Source: Clostridia bacterium
GTDB lineage: Bacteria > Bacillota > Clostridia > Oscillospirales > Acutalibacteraceae
Direction of reading: 5' to 3'
Length of the DNA stretch: 13,367 nt
Assembly: GCA_900767015.1 (NCBI GenBank)
Contig: CAAFXQ010000171.1
Coordinates: 1-13,367 of the forward strand
A program made the position numbers and the translations under genes. This document shows, one piece after another, positions 1 to 8,252 of the stretch. Each line of letters begins with the position of its first letter. The first letter of the stretch is position 1. The notes under the pieces were generated by a model. That model searched no databases, was not told where the DNA came from, and saw only the letters and a program-made list of their open reading frames with translations.

Positions 1-830
1 CATGTCAGCTGTCGCTTGGCATATCGTCTCGTTTCCATCTTCAGCTTTTCAACCGCCGTTTCAAGACTGATTTTCCCGTCGAGATACGGTTTTAATTCTT
101 TATAGCCGATTGCCTGCTTTGCGGTTTTCGATATATCGGAAGCAAAAAACGATTTGGCTTCTTCGACAAGCCCCATATCAAGCATTTTATCGACTCTGTC
201 ATTGATTCGCTTATACAAATTTTCTCTGTTGTGTGCGCTGAGTACAAAAAGCAAAAAATCGTACGGGCTTTCTTCCTTGTGCGAAAGACTGTTTTGCTCC
301 GATATCGTTTTGCCTGTTAAGTAATAAACCTCCAAGGCTCTGATGATACGCTTTGAATCGTTTAAATGTAGTCTGCACGCTGTATCGGGATCGACTCTTT
401 TTAATTCCTCGTACAGACTTTCAATTCCGTCGGACTCTTTTCTTTTTTCAAGTCTTTCACGGATTCCGCTGTCTTCATAGTCAAGAAAAACCGTATTGTT
501 CATCAGTGTATCAATATACAGCCCGGTTCCGCCGCAAACGATCGGAAGCTTTCCTCTCGAAAGAATATCTTTAATGGCCGAAAGAGCGAGCTGCTTATAT
601 TTCGCAACGCTGAAATTCTCGTTGGCTTCGACAAAATCAATTAAATGATGCCGGACTTCGGCGGTTTCATCTTTTGTCGGTTTCGCCGTTGCAATATCCA
701 TTGATTTATAAATCTGCATCGAATCAGCGGAAACAATTTCTCCGTTAAATCTCTTCGCAATATCAATTGACAGCCCTGTTTTACCGCTTGCGGTCGGGCC
801 GGAAATAATAACAACCAAAGGTTTAGACAT
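1..830 (-). CDS. miaA: tRNA dimethylallyltransferase MiaA (3' end cut by window edge)
   Basis: MiaA transfers a dimethylallyl group to N6 of A37 in tRNAs that read UNN codons, making i6A37, the substrate of MiaB. I translated this reading frame by hand because it runs off the left edge. It begins MSKPLVVIISGPTASGKT, so the P-loop GPTASGKT is at residues 11-18. SADSMQIY follows at 34-41 and carries the family's conserved Asp (D36). GGTGLYID and RIIRALEV come later, and the visible part ends in KRQLT. About 276 codons are present of a usual 300-315, so roughly 30 C-terminal residues lie outside. The ATG at 830 has an AGGAGA ribosome binding site about 7 bases upstream. A second ATG four bases earlier is out of frame. 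The gene starts 15 bases after mutL, an adjacency also known in E. coli. Identification is very secure. Confidence 0.97.
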   Translation of the reverse strand, partial: MSKPLVVIISGPTASGKTGLSIDIAKRFNGEIVSADSMQIYKSMDIATAKPTKDETAEVRHHLIDFVEANENFSVAKYKQLALSAIKDILSRGKLPIVCGGTGLYIDTLMNNTVFLDYEDSGIRERLEKRKESDGIESLYEELKRVDPDTACRLHLNDSKRIIRALEVYYLTGKTISEQNSLSHKEESPYDFLLFVLSAHNRENLYKRINDRVDKMLDMGLVEEAKSFFASDISKTAKQAIGYKELKPYLDGKISLETAVEKLKMETRRYAKRQLT

Positions 831-845
831 ACATGCTCTCCTGCG

Positions 846-2723
846 TTATTGAATTCTTCCGAACTGCTTTTCAAGCTCATAACGTGTCATCTCGATAAGC
901 ACCGGCCGCCCGTGCGGACAGTATCGGACCGAATTATCGTAAATGACCTGCTTTGCTAGTGCAACAAGTTCCGCAGGAGAATTGTTGTTTCCCGCTTTTA
1001 TTGCGGCCTTGCACGCCGTTGTATGCAGTATCATATCAATTCTGTCGGTCTGTGCGTCCGTCTTACCCTGAAGAAGATTGGCTGTGATTTCGCAAATAAC
1101 ATCTTCAACCTCGCCCGGTTCGATCATCATCGGACATTCTCTGATGATGACACTGCCCTTTCCGAAATCTTCAACGGTAAAGCCGCAGGAAGAAAAAACT
1201 TCGAGATTCTCAACAACACAGCTATACTCTTTTTTGGTCAGCATAACGGTAACAGGAGAAATCAGAACTTGTTTTGTGTTTTCGTTCAGACTGTTTTTTA
1301 ACTTGTTGAAGATAATTCTTTCATGGGCGGCGTGTTTATCAATCAGATACAGCTTGTCACTGCATTCACAAATGATATAGGTTTTAAACGCTTCGCCGAT
1401 CAGCTTAAAAGGTTCCTCTTTCTTTTCCTCGGAAAAGCTTATCGGGCTTTTTTTCGTTTCAGGCTGATCGTTAAAACAAGATGCAGGTGTCGTTTTTTGC
1501 GGCTCGATCGTTCCGATTAAATCCGGAACCTCGTCATCCGGCATATAAGGATTCTCTGTTTTCGGTGAAGCCACGGCGACCGAAGCCTTTTGAAAATCAG
1601 CGGCTTTCACGCTTGACCAAAAATCAGGGTTCGGTTTCGGCTTCGATACCGGATGCGTTTCAACCATTTCAAGCTGAACTGCTTTCGGGACAGCTCGTTC
1701 AACGGCACGGGTTACGTCAAATTTCGGTCTGACGGCAGTCGATTCAATCGCCGTTTTTACGGCGTAGTAAACCGCAGAATAAATCTTTCTCTCGTCACTG
1801 AAACGGACTTCTGTTTTCGTCGGATGAACATTGACGTCAACGCAGTAAGCAGGGACATCAATGTTCAGTACACAGGCCGGGAATTTTCCGACCATAATGG
1901 AATTCTTATAAGCGTTTTCAATTGATGCTGTACACGAACGGGATTTGATATACCGGTGATTGAGGAAAAAATGCTGCATCGAACGTGTTGCCCGTGATTT
2001 TTCGGGCAGACTGACAAGGCCGCTGACACGAATCCCGTCCAGTTCATAATCGGTTTCAATTAAACCCTCGGCAAAGTCTTTCCCGTAGACGGCATAAACC
2101 GCTGACAGAAGCTTACTGTCACCGGGCGTCAAAAGCGTTTTTTTGCCTTCCCGTATGAAGCGGAAGCTGATTCCCGGATGGGAAAGCGCAAGCTTGTCTA
2201 CCGTATCGGCGACGGCATTCGCTTCGGAGACGTCTTTTTTTAAAAACTTCATTCTTGCCGGCGTATTGTAAAACAGGTCTCTTACCACAATTGTTGTCCC
2301 GTCCGGACAGCCGGCAGGCTCGTTTTTGATTTCCTCACCGCCTTCAATTGTATAGCAGGTTCCCTCGCTCTCCTCCGGCGATTTTGTCAGCATCTGCACT
2401 TTTGAAACGGCGGCAACGGAAGCAAGCGCTTCCCCTCTGAAGCCGAGGGTGAAAATTTCGTTTAAATCATCGGCGTTTCGAACCTTGCTTGTCGCATGGC
2501 TGATAAAGGCTTTCGGAACGTCTCCGCTGTATATTCCGCAGCCGTTATCGGTGATCCGGATATAACTGATGCCGCCGTTTTTGATTTCAACGGTGACAGC
2601 GGACGCACCGGCGTCAATAGAATTTTCAACCAATTCTTTTACGACTGAAGCCGGCCTTTCGACAACTTCGCCGGCGGCAATCAGTTCCGCAACATTTTTC
2701 GGTAATATATTGATTCTCGCCAA
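846..2723 (-). CDS. mutL: DNA mismatch repair protein MutL (endonuclease type)
   Basis: MutL links mismatch recognition by MutS to strand incision and removal. The 625-residue protein has the GHKL ATPase N-terminus: LVENSIDAGA with E33 and N34, DNGCGI at 59-64, GFRGEAL at 94-100 and DVNVHPTKTEVRF at 296-308. A linker rich in Pro, Lys and Glu spans about 335-435. The C-terminal dimerisation and nuclease domain carries a DQHA-type motif (D462, H464, E468), an ACK motif at 570-572, CPHGRP at 602-607 and a final FGR. These mark the endonuclease form found in bacteria without MutH. QVLISP at 485-490 sits where B. subtilis MutL has its beta-clamp motif. The start is TTG, chosen because AAGGAGG lies 8 bases upstream and an in-frame stop (that of mutS) closes the frame above it. 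It lies 15 bases after mutS, so translation is probably coupled. Confidence 0.97.
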   Translation of the reverse strand: MARINILPKNVAELIAAGEVVERPASVVKELVENSIDAGASAVTVEIKNGGISYIRITDNGCGIYSGDVPKAFISHATSKVRNADDLNEIFTLGFRGEALASVAAVSKVQMLTKSPEESEGTCYTIEGGEEIKNEPAGCPDGTTIVVRDLFYNTPARMKFLKKDVSEANAVADTVDKLALSHPGISFRFIREGKKTLLTPGDSKLLSAVYAVYGKDFAEGLIETDYELDGIRVSGLVSLPEKSRATRSMQHFFLNHRYIKSRSCTASIENAYKNSIMVGKFPACVLNIDVPAYCVDVNVHPTKTEVRFSDERKIYSAVYYAVKTAIESTAVRPKFDVTRAVERAVPKAVQLEMVETHPVSKPKPNPDFWSSVKAADFQKASVAVASPKTENPYMPDDEVPDLIGTIEPQKTTPASCFNDQPETKKSPISFSEEKKEEPFKLIGEAFKTYIICECSDKLYLIDKHAAHERIIFNKLKNSLNENTKQVLISPVTVMLTKKEYSCVVENLEVFSSCGFTVEDFGKGSVIIRECPMMIEPGEVEDVICEITANLLQGKTDAQTDRIDMILHTTACKAAIKAGNNNSPAELVALAKQVIYDNSVRYCPHGRPVLIEMTRYELEKQFGRIQ

Positions 2724-2731
2724 CGAAATCG

Positions 2732-2738
2732 CCTCCTT
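2732..2738 (-). promoter_or_regulatory. Ribosome binding site of mutL (TTG start)
   Basis: AAGGAGG lies immediately after the mutS stop codon and 8 bases before the TTG at 2723. It fixes the TTG as the mutL start, since the frame is closed upstream by the mutS TAA. The placement suggests that ribosomes finishing mutS help start mutL. Confidence 0.85.
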
Positions 2739-5372
2739 TTATCCGTTGTTTCTCGCCTTTGATGCAAGCTGACTGAGCTTCGTCAGCGCTTCAAGCGGCG
2801 TCAAGGTATCGGTATCTATGTTTTTCAGTGTGTCGATAATTTCGTCGTCAATAGTTGAATGAAGAGAAAGCTGAAGATTCTCCGATTCTTCGGACTCAAC
2901 ATCAAAATCAGCCTCAGAGAGCTTACTTTTCATGGCTCTGTCTTGGGACTCAAGCTGATTGAGAATTTCTCTTGCCCGGTTTACAACCGGTGCCGGAACG
3001 CCGGCAAGCTTTGCGACCTCTACGCCGTAGCTTCCGTCAGCACCGCCTCGGACGATCCGGCGCAAAAAGGTGATCGTGTCTCCCCTCTTTTTGACGGAAA
3101 TATTGTAATTTTTAACGCCGTCAACCTTGCCCTCAAGCTCGGTCAGTTCGTGATAATGGGTGGAGAAAAGGGTCTTTGCCCCAATTTTTCGCTTGTCGGC
3201 AATGTATTCCAGAACAGCCCTCGCAATGCTCATGCCGTCAAAGGTGGACGTTCCCCGTCCGACTTCGTCAAGGATAATCAGGCTCCGTTTTCCGGCGGAT
3301 TTGAGAATGTTGGATACCTCGTTCATTTCGACCATGAACGTTGATTGACCCGACGCTAAGTCATCTGAAGCACCGACTCTTGTGAAAATACTGTCGATAA
3401 GACAAAGATTCGCTCTTTTCGCCGGAACAAACGAACCGATTTGCGCCATCAGACAGATCAAAGCCACCTGACGCATATAGGTCGATTTACCCGCCATATT
3501 CGGTCCCGTTATGATAGCGCATCGGTTCTCGCCGCAGTCAAGGAAAGTATCATTCGGGACAAACGGCAGATCGCCGAGCATTTTTTCAACAACCGGGTGT
3601 CTGCCCTCGATGATTTCAACGGTCGAACCGTCGGACATTGTCGGACAAACATAATTATTGTCAACCGCAACACTTGCAAGCGAACAAAGCGTGTCAACTG
3701 TCGCAACGGCATTGGCCGTAAGCTGAATTCTGTTGTACTCGGCGGCGACCTTCTTTCGGATCTGACAGAAAATCTCATATTCAAGCTTGACGCTTCTCTC
3801 CTGCGCACCGAGCACCTTACTTTCCAGCTCTTTTAACTGCTGTGTAATATAGCGTTCGCAGTTGGCAAGCGTCTGTTTCCGGATATATTCATCGGGAACA
3901 AGGGTCTTGTAAGAATTCGGCACTTCGATATAATAGCCGAAAACACGGTTATAGCCGATTTTCAGCTTCGGGATTCCTGTTTTTTCCCGTTCTGCTGTTT
4001 CCACAGCGGTAATATATTTTTTTCCATTTTTTTCGATATCACGCAGTTCGTCAAGCTCACTGTTAAAGCCGTCTTTTATCATGCCGCCCTCCCGGACGGA
4101 AAAAGGGGCTTCCGGGTCGATTGACAGTTCGATAAGGCTTCTGATATCGTCGAGAAGATCGATACGGTCATATAGCTGACTGAGAAGCGATGAAGTGCTG
4201 TCTTGTAAAAGCGACTTGATTTTCGGAAGATTTTCAATCGTCTGACGAAGTGAGTTCAGTTCCTTTGCGTTGGCGGATTCGTAAACGACTCTCGTCATCA
4301 GACGCTCGATATCAAATATATAGCAAAGAGCCTCGGAAAGCTCATTTAGTTTCACGTTATTATTGACAAGCTCGTCAACCGCATTGTGTCGCTTTGAAAT
4401 CTTTGCGAAATTTACAAGCGGCTTTTCGATCCATGTGCGAAGCATTCGTTTGCCCATGGAGGTTTTGGTTCTGTCAAGTACCCACAAAAGGGAGCCTTTT
4501 TTTTCTCTGTTTCGTAACGTTTCGACAATTTCAAGATTGCGTTTCGTTGAAAAGTCGATTTTCATATATTGGCTGTCGGAATAAAAGTTGATATCGGTGA
4601 TACCCTCAACATCGTTTTTCTGTACTTGCTTGAGGTATTTGATTGCGGCACCGACAGCGATAACCGCCGCTTGATTTTCATTGATGGAAAGAGAAATCAG
4701 TTTTTCCAGTCCGAAATGATCAATGCAGACATTCAGACAGTCCTCGTATTCGAAAAAGCTGTCGTCCGGCATTTCGCACGAAGCGGCGATACGCTTGGAA
4801 ATAAAAGAAGAAATCGGAACAGACAGCGCACTTTTTGAATTGAGTACAATTTCGCTCGGTGAAAAGACGCCAAGCTCGTTTATGACATTATTTTCCAGCT
4901 GTTTTCCGCTGAAATAAGTCAGATTTAAAACGCCGGTCGATACGTCCGTAAAGCAGATACCGGCACTTTTTTCGTTCATATATAAGGTGGTAAGATAATT
5001 GTTTTTCGAGTCATCAAGCATATTGTTTTCGATAATGCTTCCCTTGGTAATAACCCGGATAACATCACGCTTAACAAGACCCTTGGCGAGCGCAGGATCC
5101 TCCATTTGCTCGCAGATAGCAACCTTGTAGCCTTTGTCGACAAGCTTTGCAATATAAGTATCTGCGCTGTGAAAAGGAACGCCGCACATCGGCGCCCTTT
5201 CCTCAAGTCCGCAGTTTTTACCTGTCAATGTAAGATCAAGCTCTTTTGACGCCGTTTTGGCATCGTCAAAGAACATTTCATAAAAATCGCCGAGTCGGTA
5301 AAACAAAATGGCATCAGGATATTCTTTTTTTGTTTCAAGATATTGTTTCATCATTGGGGTAACTTCCGCCAT
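2739..5372 (-). CDS. mutS: DNA mismatch repair protein MutS
   Basis: MutS binds mispaired and looped bases and recruits MutL. The protein has 877 residues, normal for MutS1. The N-terminal mismatch-binding domain has GDFYEMF, with the Phe-x-Glu wedge pair at F30 and E32. The connector, lever and clamp regions follow. The ABC-type ATPase has Walker A GPNMAGKS at 623-630, the segment ASDDLASGQSTFMVEM at about 668-683, Walker B LIILDEVGRGTS at 698-709 and the switch-His region STHYHEL near 737-743. The acidic tail contains QLSLH at 834-838, resembling the beta-clamp motif of B. subtilis MutS, and ends in the conserved LTPLEAL helix region. The ATG at 5372 has GGAGG 8 bases upstream. It lies between the ricA-like gene (26 bases) and mutL (15 bases), matching the B. 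subtilis order except that cotE is absent. Confidence 0.98.
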   Translation of the reverse strand: MAEVTPMMKQYLETKKEYPDAILFYRLGDFYEMFFDDAKTASKELDLTLTGKNCGLEERAPMCGVPFHSADTYIAKLVDKGYKVAICEQMEDPALAKGLVKRDVIRVITKGSIIENNMLDDSKNNYLTTLYMNEKSAGICFTDVSTGVLNLTYFSGKQLENNVINELGVFSPSEIVLNSKSALSVPISSFISKRIAASCEMPDDSFFEYEDCLNVCIDHFGLEKLISLSINENQAAVIAVGAAIKYLKQVQKNDVEGITDINFYSDSQYMKIDFSTKRNLEIVETLRNREKKGSLLWVLDRTKTSMGKRMLRTWIEKPLVNFAKISKRHNAVDELVNNNVKLNELSEALCYIFDIERLMTRVVYESANAKELNSLRQTIENLPKIKSLLQDSTSSLLSQLYDRIDLLDDIRSLIELSIDPEAPFSVREGGMIKDGFNSELDELRDIEKNGKKYITAVETAEREKTGIPKLKIGYNRVFGYYIEVPNSYKTLVPDEYIRKQTLANCERYITQQLKELESKVLGAQERSVKLEYEIFCQIRKKVAAEYNRIQLTANAVATVDTLCSLASVAVDNNYVCPTMSDGSTVEIIEGRHPVVEKMLGDLPFVPNDTFLDCGENRCAIITGPNMAGKSTYMRQVALICLMAQIGSFVPAKRANLCLIDSIFTRVGASDDLASGQSTFMVEMNEVSNILKSAGKRSLIILDEVGRGTSTFDGMSIARAVLEYIADKRKIGAKTLFSTHYHELTELEGKVDGVKNYNISVKKRGDTITFLRRIVRGGADGSYGVEVAKLAGVPAPVVNRAREILNQLESQDRAMKSKLSEADFDVESEESENLQLSLHSTIDDEIIDTLKNIDTDTLTPLEALTKLSQLASKARNNG

Positions 5373-5398
5373 TTTGTCTTCCTCCCTTTTCTTTTTTC

Positions 5399-5815
5399 TT
5401 AGTGTTGGCAGTCACAGCCGCAGTCGCCGCATGAACCGGAGCAGTTATGCTCTTCTTCGGGTTCGCAGGTTGCCGGATCGGCACCGTTTACGCAAAGACC
5501 TAAAATCTGCATGATGTAGTTCATCATGGAATCGATTTCGTTTCTTGCTTCTTCATATGCCTTCATTTTGTCGTTTTCCATAAACTTGCCGTACGCTTCG
5601 TTGAATTCAAGCTCATACTTGCTCATCTTCTCGCTGTCCGGATTTTCACTGGCGGCTTCACGCTGATAATTCATCTGAATCAGCTGAATCTGACCCATAA
5701 GGTCGAGAAGCTCAGGATCCTTTTCATTCGCCTCTCTTGCGGCGGAAAACTTGAGATAACGCTCGTCTTGCTGAATAGCGGCACCGAGCTGTCTTGTCAA
5801 TTCGATTACGTCCAT
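5399..5815 (-). CDS. ymcA: YlbF/YmcA (RicA-like) family protein with Cys-rich tail
   Basis: This 138-residue protein belongs to the YlbF/YmcA family of small helical proteins. In B. subtilis YmcA (RicA), YlbF (RicF) and YaaT (RicT) form an iron-sulfur complex that modulates RNase Y-dependent mRNA processing, competence, biofilm formation and sporulation. Residues 1-105 are helical and charged, beginning MDVIELTRQLGAAIQQDERY with a family-like segment around 30-55. The C-terminus after residue 107 is rich in cysteine: C108, C117, C125, C129, C132, C134 and C136, separated by acidic and glycine residues. Position between miaB and mutS argues for RicA/YmcA rather than RicF, since that is the B. 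subtilis locus; this choice rests on synteny and is less certain than the family. ATG at 5815 has AAGGAG 7 bases upstream. Fe-S binding by the tail is inference. Confidence 0.82.
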   Translation of the reverse strand: MDVIELTRQLGAAIQQDERYLKFSAAREANEKDPELLDLMGQIQLIQMNYQREAASENPDSEKMSKYELEFNEAYGKFMENDKMKAYEEARNEIDSMMNYIMQILGLCVNGADPATCEPEEEHNCSGSCGDCGCDCQH

Positions 5816-5844
5816 GTTGTAACTCCTTTAAAAATATTTATGAT

Positions 5845-5862
5845 TAACGCCGATAAGCGTTA
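5845..5862 (-). other. Small inverted repeat between miaB and the ricA-like gene
   Basis: A perfect 6-base inverted repeat (TAACGC / GCGTTA) with a 6-base loop begins at the miaB stop codon. In the transcript it would form a weak hairpin. The following T-rich stretch is about 8 bases away and mixed with A, so it does not look like an efficient terminator. It might be a processing or attenuation point in the longest gap (44 bases) of the ten-gene run, but it could also be chance. Confidence 0.35.
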
Positions 5863-7296
5863 TATCCGTTCGTTTGATTCATATAATTCGCCTTTAAGTA
5901 TCCATGTTTTCGGCTCTGTGACCTTAACATAAGCAAAGGAACCGATCAGCTCTTTTTTACCGGGGAATTCGATGATAACATTGCCCTCGGTCCGTCCGGA
6001 AAGAATGCCGTCAGATTTTTCTTCTTCGACAAGCACTCTGTATACACAGCCCTTCATTTTCGCTGTTCTTTCACCGGCAACCTTTTCCTGCAAAGCCGTA
6101 AGCTGAGAAAACCATTCGCCTTTTTCTTTCCGGGAAACGGGATCCGGCATATCATAGGCTTTTGTTCCGGGTCTCGGTGAAAAAATAAAAGTGAAAAGCG
6201 AAGTGTACTTAACATACCCGATAAGGCTTAAGGTGTCTTTAAATTCCTCATACGTTTCGCCCGGAAACCCGACGATGATGTCGCTGGTGATCGAAAGCCC
6301 GGGCATTTTTTGGTAGGCATAATCAATAAGACCGATATACTTTTCACGGTCATAATGCCGGTTCATTTCTTTTAATACCCGGTCGTTTCCCGACTGAACG
6401 GGAAGATGAAGATGCTTGGCGATCTTCTTGCAGTCTGCCATGGTATCAATCAGTTCTTTTGTGCAGTCTCTCGGGTGAGACGTCATAAACCGGATAATAA
6501 AGTCACCGTCAATTGCATTGATTCTTCTAAGCAAAGCGGGAAAACGGTATTCTTCCGATAAATCCTTATTGTACGAGTTGACGTTCTGTCCAAGCAAATT
6601 GATTTCCTTATAGCCTTGCTTGACTAAAAGCTCAACCTCATTGACAACATCGTCAAAGCTTCGGCTTCTTTCCCGGCCTCTTACATACGGCACGACACAG
6701 TAAGCGCAAAAATTATTACAGCCGTACATAATCGGCACCCACGCTTTAAAAGCACCGTCCCGCTTTATCGGAAGCCCTTCAACGATATTCCCGTCACTGT
6801 CGGTAATGTCGAAAACCCTTTTACCGGTACAAAGACAGCGGTAAATAAACTCGGGAAGCTTATAAATAACATGGGTTCCGAAAACAAGGTCAACATAACG
6901 GAAGCTGTTCCGGATTCGTTCGGCGACATAGCCTTGCTGCATCATACAGCCGCAAAGCGCAATAATCATATCCGGCTTTGCGGTTTTATATTGCTTTAAA
7001 GCACCGACATTTCCGTAAACTCTGTCCTGAGCGTGTTCACGAATGGCACAGGTATTATAAAGAACTAAATCCGCCTCTTCCACTTTGTCGGTCAGTGCAT
7101 ATCCCATGTCACAAAGCATACCCTTAAGCCGTTCACCGTCAGCGACATTTCCCTGACAGCCGTAGGTGTGAACAAACGCTTTCGGCGGTTCGAGAGGAAA
7201 CCGTGAAGCAAGTACCGTTCTGACAAGATCCGCATATTCGGTTTGCTTCTTCAGCTGCTCAGGGGAAACTGAAAATTTGCTTTTATTGTTATCCAA
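5860..7296 (-). CDS. miaB: tRNA-2-methylthio-N6-dimethylallyladenosine synthase MiaB
   Basis: MiaB is a radical SAM methylthiotransferase that converts i6A37 to ms2i6A37 in tRNA, using two [4Fe-4S] clusters. The 478-residue protein has an N-terminal extension of about 40 residues, then the UPF0004 domain with ligands C47 (TYGCQGN), C83 (NTCAIRE) and C117 (CGCMMQ). The radical SAM motif CNNFCAYC gives C193, C197 and C200. LGQNVNSY, HLPVQSGND and IVGFPGET are MiaB-type motifs, and a TRAM domain occupies about 405-475. The sulfur-carrying cluster, the SAM cluster and the RNA-binding TRAM domain are thus all present. The start is TTG with GGAGG 7 bases upstream and just 2 bases after the whiA stop. 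miaA, whose product makes its substrate, is four genes downstream in the same run. Confidence 0.97.
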   Translation of the reverse strand: MDNNKSKFSVSPEQLKKQTEYADLVRTVLASRFPLEPPKAFVHTYGCQGNVADGERLKGMLCDMGYALTDKVEEADLVLYNTCAIREHAQDRVYGNVGALKQYKTAKPDMIIALCGCMMQQGYVAERIRNSFRYVDLVFGTHVIYKLPEFIYRCLCTGKRVFDITDSDGNIVEGLPIKRDGAFKAWVPIMYGCNNFCAYCVVPYVRGRERSRSFDDVVNEVELLVKQGYKEINLLGQNVNSYNKDLSEEYRFPALLRRINAIDGDFIIRFMTSHPRDCTKELIDTMADCKKIAKHLHLPVQSGNDRVLKEMNRHYDREKYIGLIDYAYQKMPGLSITSDIIVGFPGETYEEFKDTLSLIGYVKYTSLFTFIFSPRPGTKAYDMPDPVSRKEKGEWFSQLTALQEKVAGERTAKMKGCVYRVLVEEEKSDGILSGRTEGNVIIEFPGKKELIGSFAYVKVTEPKTWILKGELYESNERI

Positions 7297-7298
7297 AA

Positions 7299-8252
7299 TT
7301 ATTCCTCCGCTCCCGTGTTTTCCGTCTTTTTATCGGACTTTTCGCATAGCGCCATAAGCCGTTTGATTTTATAATTCACCGCAGACCTCGAAAGCGGCGG
7401 GTCGTACATCTGCCCGAGCTCACGAAGACTGGAATCAGGATTGTTGATTCGAAGATCTAAAAAATCTTTCAGCTGATCGTCCAACGTGTCATAAACACCG
7501 GTTTCAATCAGCTTATGAAATGCCTCCACCTGATCATACGACGCTTTAACGGTTCGTGAAATATTGGCGACGCTGAAATTACTTTTTCGGTTAGCGCTGT
7601 TTCGGACGTCTTTGAAGATCTTGATATCCATGATTTCAAAAGCGGCATTCTGCGCACCCATGATATTTAAAAGATCTTCAATACTCTCGCTGTCTTTTAA
7701 GTAGATGACGTTGATTCCTCTTCTTGTCATGCTTTTGGCTTTGAGATTATATTCGGTAAGCATTTTTTCAAGGTCACGGCTCAACGCCCGGAACGGTACA
7801 ACAAATTCAAGATGATATCCCTTGTTGGGGTCGGAAATGGTTCCGCACGAAAGGAAAGCCCCTCTTAAAAAGGCTCCGTTACAGCAATTCCAGGCTTCAG
7901 ACGGATCACCTGTGCTTTCGTTGAGAAGATTTCCGCGGTTAATCCGCATGACCGCTTCGTTCCCGCTTAATGAGAAGCAGTCAAACACCTTCGCCATACG
8001 GACAGGATCATTGACGGACACCGTATATTTTCCGGCCTTTGACACTTTCATTTCGGGTGTAATTTGACATTCACGGCATACGCAGTCCCGATACTTATGA
8101 GCAACACATCCGTGCTCCGTCATAATAGAAATACCAGAATAATTAAAGCTTCTTCCGAAAAGCAACAGACCGTAGGTCATAGCGTGCATACAACAAGGCG
8201 GCATATCCTCTATATTCGCAAGTTCCTGTTTTACTTTCGCTGAAAAAGACAT
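7299..8252 (-). CDS. whiA: WhiA-family DNA-binding protein
   Basis: WhiA combines a degenerate LAGLIDADG homing-endonuclease fold with a C-terminal helix-turn-helix. In actinobacteria it is a sporulation transcription factor. In Firmicutes it affects cell division and chromosome segregation. The 317-residue length is usual. The N-terminus MSFSAKVKQEL is typical; FLRGAFLSCGTISDP at 128-142 is the degenerate LAGLIDADG helix, and NRKSNFSVANISRT at 221-234 is a family segment. The helix-turn-helix lies at about 274-300. The N-terminal domain carries an unusual set, C49, H52, C57, C59 and C62, besides C20-C21 and C123-C124. ATG at 8252 has GAGG about 6 bases upstream and lies 7 bases after rapZ. 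In most Firmicutes yvcK separates rapZ from whiA; here it is absent. Confidence 0.95.
   Translation of the reverse strand: MSFSAKVKQELANIEDMPPCCMHAMTYGLLLFGRSFNYSGISIMTEHGCVAHKYRDCVCRECQITPEMKVSKAGKYTVSVNDPVRMAKVFDCFSLSGNEAVMRINRGNLLNESTGDPSEAWNCCNGAFLRGAFLSCGTISDPNKGYHLEFVVPFRALSRDLEKMLTEYNLKAKSMTRRGINVIYLKDSESIEDLLNIMGAQNAAFEIMDIKIFKDVRNSANRKSNFSVANISRTVKASYDQVEAFHKLIETGVYDTLDDQLKDFLDLRINNPDSSLRELGQMYDPPLSRSAVNYKIKRLMALCEKSDKKTENTGAEE
7304..7308 (-). promoter_or_regulatory. Ribosome binding site of miaB (TTG start)
   Basis: GGAGG lies 7 bases before the TTG at 7296, within the last codons of whiA. No in-frame ATG near the N-terminus offers an alternative, so this site decides the start. 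Confidence 0.8.

Noticed and set aside
641..880. Minus-strand frame of 79 codons across the mutL-miaA junction
   Set aside because: It overlaps the start of miaA and the end of mutL in another frame; both real genes are strongly conserved and explain the sequence.
5839..5862. Terminator between miaB and the ricA-like gene
   Set aside because: The stem is only six pairs and the U-tract is neither immediate nor continuous, so read-through is expected; listed only as an inverted repeat.
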